Below the pieces are notes generated by a model. The model worked only from the letters and a program-made list of their open reading frames with translations. It searched no databases and was not told the DNA's origin. Shown here one piece after another: positions 56,139 through 64,000 of a stretch of DNA of 64,000 nucleotides (position 1 is the first letter of the stretch; every line of letters begins with the position of its first letter). Source of the stretch: Cacajao melanocephalus (taxonomy: Eukaryota > Chordata > Mammalia > Primates > Pitheciidae); the NCBI GenBank assembly GCA_963573385.1, contig CAUYLG010051109.1:152315-216314 (forward strand). Reading direction: 5' to 3'. Made by a program: the position numbers and the translations under genes.

Positions 56139-56834
56139 CTGTAAACAGCAGTAAAGAAACATAAAGAGCCAGTGGTGAATGAAGATTAAAACCCAACACC
56201 TTTTTCTGGGGGTCAGGGGTGGTTCCAAGATGGTAGATTACAGGCTTTTAGTGTGCCTCAGCCACTTAGAAATAACAAGATAGTGCAAAAAGATCAACTC
56301 TCTGAGCTTTAATTCAAGAAGGAAAATGGGAATCTACTGGAATCATGAAGGATGACCCAGATCTTAGGGAGGACCACACAGGCAAACAACCCCTGTGATG
56401 CCATCCAGCTGATAAGAGTGAGTGAAGCCCCAGTACATGAAAGAGAGTCTCCCTCTATAACTTACCTTTCCACTGGGGATCTAACCAACCCAGGCCAAGG
56501 CAGAGAATGATGTTTCTCCCAAGCCCCAGAGCTATCTTGGGGTGAGGCTTGGAGGTGCTGAGAGGAAAAGACACCAGAAAAAGCCACAGGCATTTCCTAG
56601 ACCTGGGACTGAGAGATTGGAGCACTTGCTCTGGAGTGGGGTAGGGGCTTCCACAGCCAGAAGTGTGTGACGTGCCCTAGCAGTAAGCACCGAAATTGTG
56701 CTCTTCACTACTGCAGGCTTGGGGTGGGAGAAGAGAGCTGCTACAGCTAAAGTTTCTCCTGGGCTATGAGACTTGCAACCAGGGCCAGTTCAGCAATGTA
56801 GAATCAGTCTGCATGTGTCATTGCTGCGTGCACC

Positions 56835-57860
56835 GGGCTGCTCTCCTGAGATCGTGGTGCAGCAGGGCACTCTCTGTTCCACTCCCAGGCAGGACTACAG
56901 GCGGTAAGGGCAGATGCTTTCCTAGACTGGTAGCCTGAGCTGCCCCAACCTTCCTGTGCATGCATCATCATGTAGTGGGGCCCTCTCCACTCCATGCCTA
57001 GGCAGATCTCCAGGCATTCAAAGCACCTGCTTGCCTGGACCAGCAGCCTAAGCCATGCTACCCTTCCTGTACATAAAGTGCGGTGCGACAGGGCCCTTTC
57101 TGCTCCACACCCAAGCAGATCTCCAGGCATTCAAAGCACCTGCTCTCCTGGACTGATAGTCTGAGTTGCTCCACCCTTTATGTAGAGATCCTGGAGGAGG
57201 GGGGCCCTCTCCGCTTCATGCTCAGGCAGGTCTCCCAGCACTGAGAGCTCCTGCTTGCCTAGTTTAGCAGCCTGAGTGTCCCCCTCCCTCCTCTGCAGAG
57301 ATCCTGGTGCAGGGGGACCCTCTCCACTTCACACCCAGACAGATCTCCAGGTATTCGGCACACTTCCTCGCCCAGATTGGCGGCCTGAGCTGCCACACCC
57401 TTCCTGTAGAGATCATGGTGCAGTGGGGCCCATTCCACTCCACGCCCAGGCAGATCTCGAGGCATTCAGAGCACCCACTCACCTGAATCAGCAGACTGAG
57501 CCAGTTTGCCCTTCCTGTGCAGAGACCATGGTGAAATGGGGTCTTCTCCACCACATGCCCAGGCATATCTCCAGGCAGTTGCAGGGCCTGCTTATCTGAC
57601 TTACCAGCCTGAGCAACCCCACCTTTGTTATGCAGAGACTGTATTATAGCAGGGCCCTTTCTTTGCACTCCAAGCCCAGGCAGACTTATAGGTACCTGGA
57701 GCACCCAAACTCACTCTTCTGATCAGGAGTTTAGGCTGCCCCTCTGCTTGTGCAGAGAACCAGGGGCCAAGAAAATTTCCCAGCTCCATGCCTAGGCACA
57801 CCACTGGGTACCTGATGACCACTCACTGTATTCTCCCTCAGTGCTGGTGCTTGTGCCCAA
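56835..57860 (+). repeat. 113-bp tandem array in the L1 5'UTR, about 9 units
   Basis: Each unit contains a GGCAGATCTCCAGGCATTCA-like core, then AGCACCTGCT, a CAGCCTGAGC-like segment, CACCCTTCCTGT and a CTCTCCACTCCA-like segment. Aligned core positions are 56889, 57002, 57115, 57226, 57339, 57450, 57563, 57680 and 57796, giving spacings of 111-117 bp. Unit similarity is visibly high in the centre and weaker in the last two units. Tandem arrays of this kind occur in the 5'UTRs of some older L1 subfamilies. Confidence 0.9.
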
Positions 57861-58306
57861 CACCAGGGCACCTGTCAATGAGCCTGTCCAGTCTGGCCCA
57901 ATCCATCTTACCCCCTGCCCATGCAGAGCTAAGCAGGGAGCTCAGACTATTGTGCAATCCTCCATGGATCACCCCATTGCCTGAGGCAATAGAGAGCTTC
58001 TCCTGGTAAACAAGGATCAAGTATATATCTAACCACATTGGCCACAGCCAGCTTTTACCCATAAACACCATCTACTGGCTTGTAAGTCAAATCGCACAGC
58101 CTAATATAAAACCTGCTGACAGAAGTGCATAGGGCTATAGAAGCAAATCCAGAAGATGGCAGGTTGGAGGCAGTGTTAGCATCCCCCTCCCACTGGGAAG
58201 GACAGAATAGTGTATAGAGAGTCACACTGTGAACTTCTTTCCAAGGACAGAAACTCGACAGGAAAACCGTAAGAATCCATAGACCCTTTGAAAGAAGCAG
58301 CAGGCT

Positions 58307-58618
58307 GGCCAGGCATGGTGGCTCATGCCTGTAATCCCAGCACTTACTGGGGCTGAGATGTGGGTGGATCACGAGGTCAGGAGTTCGAGACCAGTCTGGC
58401 CAACATAGTGAAACCCTGTCTCTACTAAAAATACAGAAAATTAGCCAGGTGTGGTGATGTGCGCCTGTAATTCCAGCTACTCGGGAGGCTGAGACAGGAA
58501 AATCCCGTGAGTGAACCCAGGAGGCGGAGTTTGTACTGAGCCAAGATTGTGCCATTGAACTCCAGCAGGGTGACAGTGCAAGACTCCATCTCAAAAAAAA
58601 AAAAAAAAAAAAAAAAAA
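58307..58618 (+). mobile_element. Alu, full length, inserted in LINE-1 5'UTR
   Basis: GGCCAGGCATGGTGGCTCAT start, both monomers and a 27-A tail ending at 58618. It includes the ATCACGAGGTCAGGAGTTCGA stretch seen in AluS/AluY. It splits the 5'UTR of the large LINE-1. Confidence 0.95.
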
Positions 58619-61109
58619 CACAACAACAAGAAAAATACAAAACAAAACAGTAGACTGCAGTCTACTCCATGAGACAGGTGAGAAACTACAAATCCTCGGT
58701 GCGAGTAGGGAGAGACTACTTTCAGAATATATATCCTCATGAGGGAATCTGAAAATCCAGGCCATGGGAGAAGGCCTTAACCCTATCCAGAGCTGGAACT
58801 GCTTAAGGGAGTGGTGAGAAACATAAAAGTAGAAGTAGCAGCAGGAAATGCTTTGAGGGCATTCCCAGTTCCCAGCATGGACCAAGGGAAGCCATACCTA
58901 AATATATCTTACAGGGACCTTGGGGAAGCCAAGCCAACTAGCTTAGAAAGGGGATGCAGAATGAAAGATGCTCCTAACTGAATTTCATGATATAATCTTG
59001 AGCAGGTATGAACTGCCTTGACTAGAACCCAGGGGGCAGGGACTTGCATTGCAGCTACATCTGTTTCATGGGCAGACAGGAGGGGCACAGGTGGGAAAGC
59101 TTACAGTTTGGAGCAGGTCTGGGTTTTGTGTGCAAACTGCCTGGATCTAAACCTGGTGCTGCTAGTAGAACACTGAGGGAGTGAGATCGGCCTTGCCAAC
59201 TGCATGGGAGCTGGGTGAGGCTTACTGCTGCCTGCTACTCTCCACTCCCAATGTAAACTCTTCCGTGCAGCAGAGGCAGTTATACTACCCTCCGGAACAT
59301 TATCCTAGCTGCCTGAGAACCACTCCCTGACCCTCAGAGGAGCTATGGCTGGCCTCACTCAAGGAGAGTGAGAGTACAGACCTGCTCAACCCTACCCCCA
59401 CCTGGTGGTGTCACTGCACCTGCCCTGGTAGCTTAACACAAAGAACGTAAACTTGCGGGAGCTTTACAGCCCTGCCCATTGCCTCAGAAACCATATTACT
59501 TCCCCCAGGCAATTTAGCATCAGCTCAAATCCCACAGCTAGTACTGCAGCTGGTGCTCTCTTCCAAGCACCACCTCTTGGCTAGAGGCTAGCTGATGCAG
59601 TCCACTACAACATCTACAGGTAGAATAACACTAAGCCCAGGAAGGAGAAAATGGCTGCATGACTTCAGCTATCACCACTGCCTATAATACTCTAGCCATC
59701 AGAGGTCCTGAGCCTGTCCATGTGAAAGTTAACTACAATTAAAACCAGCATTCAAGAAAGCCAGCACACTAAGCATATCTATAACCAAGGAATCTCACAG
59801 AGTCTACGTCACTCCCTTGCCACCACCATCAGAGCTACTGCTGGTACCCACTGCTGGAAGACTTGAAGACAGGTCACATCACTGGATCAATTGCAGACAT
59901 TTCCCAGCACCAGCCTGGAGTGTGGCAGCCCCACTGGGTGGCTAGACCCAGAAGAGCAATAGCAATCAATGTAGTCTGGCTATGAGGAACTCCTATTCCT
60001 AGGGGAAGGGGGAGAGCACCACATTAAGGGAACACCCCACAGGACAAATGAATTTGTACAGCAAACCTTGAGTCCCACGTCTTTCTGCTGGTGGGAAGTT
60101 TCCTGCAGCAGAGACACAATTGCAGTGCTGGATGCACAGGCAAAGTCTGCACCTCTACCCCAACGGGCAGGCAGCCTGCATGCTTGTGAAAGGCTGTGGA
60201 GAAGGGGTCCTTGTTCCTTGCCTTGTCCACCACCATAGACACAGCTGGAACTTCTCCCATGGGAACTCAGCATGAATGCACCTATGGAGAGCACTCCTGG
60301 AACAATTCAGGGTGACTGCATCCCCACAGGAGAAGCACTGTCTAGGTTCAGGCTTGTACAAAAGGCAGTCACAATTTCTTTCTATATGGAACATCAACAT
60401 CCCTCATTCCTACAGATGAAAAGAAGTGCCTGTCTGATGTGAATAGCTGAAATATTACAACAGAAGTAAGGCTGGGAGGTGGATAACTTTCTTGCTGGCC
60501 TGACAGGGGAGCTGAGTTAGTTCCCACTCTTCACCCTGATAAAACTCAGTGCATCTAACTGAGAGATCCCCTAGCTATCTTCACCAAGGCTGGGGCCTCA
60601 GCCCACCACCGGGTATTGTATCTAACCACCTGTTTTAGCTGTAACTGGTTTATATCTAGGGATACTTCCCCTACTGGCCTGAAGCCTGGATCATCAACAG
60701 AGTAAACAGAATACTGGGGAAAAATTAAACAAATAAAAAGTGCATACCACAGGGGAATGAGATAAGCTTCAAGAGATCCTTGCCATTCCAACTCCACAAG
60801 ATACAATGAAATTGCACATACACTGAGTACTCACTACAATCGGCATCTGAGAAAGTCAGCATACAAAGACTCTGTATAACCAAGAAACTCATACAGAATT
60901 TTCACCCCTAAAAGCAGCAAAATCAAATTAGGCTATAATAAACTATAAACATTAAAGTCACATCTTTAAGAGAGGGGAAAAGAAATTAAAAATAAATACA
61001 GTCAAATAAAAAAATAAATTCAAGAACAATTTGAAGAAGCAGTCTACACAAATGAGAAGGAACCAGAAAATACAGGTAGTATGACAAAACAGGGTTCAAA
61101 AGATCACAC

Positions 61110-62029
61110 TTGCTCCCCAGCAATGATCCAAACCAAGATGAAACCTTTGAAATACCAGATAAAGAATTCAGAAGTCTGATTATTAAGCTACTCAAGGAGA
61201 TAAAAGAGGAAGGTGAAAAGCAACATAAAGAATTTAAAAAAAAAATTCAGGACATGAACGAAAAATTTTCCAGAGAGACAGATACCATAAAGAAAAACCA
61301 ATCAGTACAAATGAAAGACACAGAGAAATAGAAAATGCAGGGGGGAAAGTTTCAACACTAGACTAGAACAAGTAGAAGAAAGAACTTCAGAGCTCAAAGA
61401 CAAGGCTTCCAAATTAACCCAATCCAATAAAGATAAAAGGAACAACAACAAAAAAAAAAACAAAGAAAGTCTCCAACAAATATGGAGATGACATAAAATG
61501 GCCAAACCTAAGAATACTTGATATTCCTGAGAAAGAAGAGAACCTCAAATGTTTGAAAAACTTATTTGAGGGAATAATTGAGGAAAAATTACCTTGCTTT
61601 GCTATAGATTTAGATATCTGAATACAGGAAGCTCAAAGAACTCCTGGGAAATTCATTACAAAAAGATCATCACCAAGGCATATAGTTATCAGGCTATCTA
61701 AAGTCAACATAAAGGAAACAATTCTAAGAGCTGTGGGACAAAAGCATCAGGTAATCTATAAAAGAGAACCTATCAGACTAACAGCAGATTTCTTAGCAGA
61801 AACCTTACAAGCTAGCAGGGACTGGGGTCCTGTCTTTAGTCTCATTAAGCAGAATAATTGTCAGATAAGAATTTTGTATCTTGAAAAACTAAGCTTCATA
61901 AATGAAAGAAAAATAGTCTTTTTCAGACAAACAAATGCTGAGGAATTTGCCACTAGCAAACCAGCCCTACAAGAAATGCTAAAACAAGTTCTAAATCTTG
62001 AACAAAAAGTTCGATATGCATCAAAATAG
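61110..62029 (+). pseudogene. LINE-1 ORF1 remnant
   Basis: Two in-frame blocks survive. Residues from 61110-61331 form a charged helical part (DKEFRSLIIKLLKEIKEEGE), matching the coiled-coil region. Residues from 61733-62029 match the C-terminal domain (IRLTADFLAETLQASRDWGP). The sequence between them carries stops, including a TAG after DTEK at about 61329 and an A-run with likely frameshifts near 61450. ORF1p is the L1 RNA-binding chaperone. This copy cannot encode it. Confidence 0.8.
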
Positions 62030-62389
62030 CATAAATCTCAAAGGGCCTATAAAACAAAACAATAACACAATTAAAAAGTATCTAGATAGCCACTAATATG
62101 AATAAAACAGTACCTCACATCTCAATGTAAACATTGAATGTAAATGGCCTAAATCCTCCACTTAAAGATACAGATCAGTAGAATGGATAAAAAAACCACC
62201 AACCAAATATTTGCTGTCTTCAAGAGACTTGCCTAACACAAAACGATTAATATAAGCTCAAAGTAAAAGTGTGGAAATAGTGCTAGGAAAACTGGCAAGT
62301 CACATGTAGAAGAATGAAACTGGATCCCTATCTCTCACCTTACACAAAAATCAACTCAAGATAGATCAAAGACATAAACCTAAGACCTG

Positions 62390-62848
62390 TGTGATGGTTA
62401 ATACTGAGTGTCAACTTGACTGGATTGAAGGATACGAAGTATTGATCCTGAGTGTATCTCTTTCATGAGGGTGTTGACAAAAGAGATTAAGATTTGTGTC
62501 AGTGGGCTGGAAAAGGCAGACCCACCCTTAATCTGGGTTGGTACAATCTAATCAGTTGTCAGTGTGGTTAGAATATAAGCAGGCATAAAAATGTAAAGAG
62601 AAACTGGCCTAACCTCCCAGCCTATGTCTTTCTCCCGTACTCAGTACTTCCTGCCCTCAAACATTGGACTCCAAGTTCTTCAGTTCTGGAACTCAGACTG
62701 GCTCTTTTTGCTCCTCAGCCTGCAGATGGCCTATTGTAGGACCTTGTAATTATGGGAGTTAATGCTTAATAAACTTTCATATATCTATCTAGATAGATAG
62801 ATAGATATTCCATTAGCTCTGTCTCTCTAGAGAACTCTGACTAACACA
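62390..62848 (+). mobile_element. Solitary LTR, ERVL/MLT2-like
   Basis: The 459-bp element begins TGTGATGGTTAATACTGAGT and ends CTGACTAACACA, so it has TG...CA termini. It carries a TATA-like ATATAAGCAGG region and AATAAACTTTCAT near its 3' end, as a retroviral LTR should. Flanking ACCTG (62385-62389) and ACCTA (62849-62853) form a 5-bp target-site duplication with one change. The ends resemble MLT2-type LTRs of the ERVL class. There is no internal viral sequence, so it is a recombined solo LTR inside the L1 ORF2 remnant. Confidence 0.75.
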
Positions 62849-63867
62849 ACCTAAAACCACAAAAATTATAAAAGATAATATTGGAAAAACTCTTCTGGAC
62901 ATTGGCTTAGGAAGAATCCACGACTAAGACCCCAAAAGCAAATGCAACACCAACAAAAATAAAAAAATGGTACCTAATTAAAAAGGTTCTGCAGAGCAAA
63001 AGAAATAATCAGAAAAAAATAAAAGAAATAATCAGTAGAGTAAACAGATAACCCACAGATTGGGAGAAAATATTCACAAACTATGCATCCAATGAAGGAC
63101 TAGTATCCAGAATCTACAAGGACCTCAAATCAGTAAGAATAAAATAAATGATACCATCAAAAACTGGACAAAGGACATGAATAGACATTTCTCAAAAAAA
63201 AAAAAAAATACACAAACAGCCAACAAACATGTGAAAAAATTTTCAACATTACTAGTCATCAAGGAAATGCAAATTAGAACCACAATGAGATACCACCTTA
63301 CCCATGCAAGAATGATCATAATTAAAAAGTCAAAAAACAATAGAGGTTGGCATGGATGTATCGAAAAGGGAATACTTTTACACTGACGGTGGGATTATAA
63401 ATTAGTACAACCACTGTGGAAAACAGTATGCAGATTCCTAAAACGTTAAAAGTAGAATGACCATTTGATCCAGCAATCCCACTACTGGGTATCTACTCAA
63501 AACAAAAGAAGTCATTATACGAAAATGACACATGCACATGCATGTTTATAGCAGCACAATTTGCAATGGCAAGGATATGGAACCAACCTAAATGCCCCTT
63601 GACATATGAGTAGATAAAGAAAATGTAGGATACATAAACCATAGAATACTACTCAGTCATAAAAAGTAATGAAATAATGTCTTTTGCAGCAACCTGGACA
63701 AAATTGGAGGCCATTCTGAGTGAATTAACTTAGGAATAGAAAATGAAGTACCGTATATTCTCTCTTATAAGTGGGAGCTAAGCTATGAAGACCTGAAAAC
63801 ATACAGAGTGACATAATGAACTGTGGGGTCTTGGGGAGGGGAGAGGGTGAGAGGGGGTGAATCCAGA

Positions 63868-64000
63868 ATATGAAGGAAGAGATGAATATCTTTAAAAGAA
63901 ATTAATCAGAGCTCTTGGAATGAAAAAACTCACTTAAAAATTTTCAGAAGACAGTCAAAAGCATTATAAATAAATTGAACCAAGCAGAAGAATTTCAGGG
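63868..64000 (+). mobile_element. Second LINE-1, ORF1 5' region, runs off the window
   Basis: After the G-rich 3'UTR of the previous L1, the sequence restarts in L1 ORF1 (AATCAGAGCTCTTGGAATGA near 63905, then AAGCAGAAGAATTTCAGGG at the end). The related segment of the first L1 is at about 61345-61400. The two copies are head-to-tail on the + strand. Confidence 0.75.

Larger units (their letters stand above)
56208..63850 (+). mobile_element. Large rearranged LINE-1: 5'UTR, broken ORF1, deleted ORF2, 3'UTR
   Basis: The element starts with a typical L1 5' end (GGTTCCAAGATGGTAGATTA at 56221). The GC-rich 5'UTR is very long, to about 61100, and includes a 113-bp tandem array and an Alu. ORF1 remnants lie at about 61110-62030. 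The ORF2 start near 62120 (AATGTAAATGGCCTAAATCC) runs only to about 62275. It then jumps to the ORF2 C-terminal region (AAACTGGATCCCTATCTCTC at about 62320), so about 3 kb of ORF2 is missing. A solitary LTR interrupts the remainder, and the G-rich 3'UTR ends near 63850. It is antisense to RALGAPA2. Confidence 0.88.

Noticed and set aside
57264..57704. 146-codon minus-strand frame with repeating peptide motif
   Set aside because: The apparent peptide repeat is a by-product of the 113-bp tandem array in the L1 5'UTR. The unit length is not a multiple of three, so the motif does not stay in frame.
56835..57860. CRISPR-like array
   Set aside because: The units are contiguous 113-bp tandem copies without short direct repeats and unique spacers, inside a primate LINE-1.
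58055..58885. 276-codon minus-strand open frame
   Set aside because: It is the reverse reading of the Alu at 58307 plus L1 5'UTR, giving a typical Alu-derived peptide.

Overview
The window is a piece of a primate nuclear genome, almost certainly human. It is dense in Alu, LINE-1, L2, MIR and fossil DNA-transposon copies. The only protein-coding content is a ladder of short GT-AG exons on the minus strand. Joined in order, these six exons (56138 down to 15843) read in phase through the C-terminal part of a RalGAP alpha subunit. I assign it to RALGAPA2 (alpha-2, chromosome 20p11.2) rather than RALGAPA1, from memory of the two paralogues. The window + strand is therefore antisense to the gene. 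It holds neither the promoter nor a recognisable last exon.

Layout, gene 5' to 3' (right to left). 63.9-56.2 kb is intron, filled by a rearranged + strand LINE-1. Its long 5'UTR carries a 113-bp tandem array and an Alu, ORF1 is broken, ORF2 is largely deleted, and a solitary ERVL-like LTR sits in the ORF2 remnant. 56.1-54.4 kb holds a 772-nt exon and a 72-nt exon. 48.77 and 47.0 kb hold two more exons. 45.77-43.39 kb is a nearly complete Tigger1 transposon. 43.3-38.8 kb is largely repeat-free intron with a candidate regulatory cluster. The exon at 38.8 kb carries the probable catalytic asparagine. 38.6-16.0 kb is a 22.7-kb intron with L1, L2, MIR, hAT and Tigger fossils, some of them nested. 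The exon at 15.97-15.84 kb is the last one found. 15.8-0 kb is intron with Alus, a 5S rRNA pseudogene, an L2 and a few MIRs.

The exons together encode the Rap/Ran-GAP-type catalytic module. This module accelerates GTP hydrolysis on RalA and RalB when the alpha subunit is bound to RALGAPB. I found no second gene and no new multi-gene system. The more unusual features are structural. An L1 5'UTR begins about 70 bp upstream of a splice acceptor, in the orientation in which its antisense promoter would read into the GAP exons. Two local duplications do not fit a simple repeat annotation. One repeat-free block has a tight cluster of symmetric transcription-factor-like half-sites.
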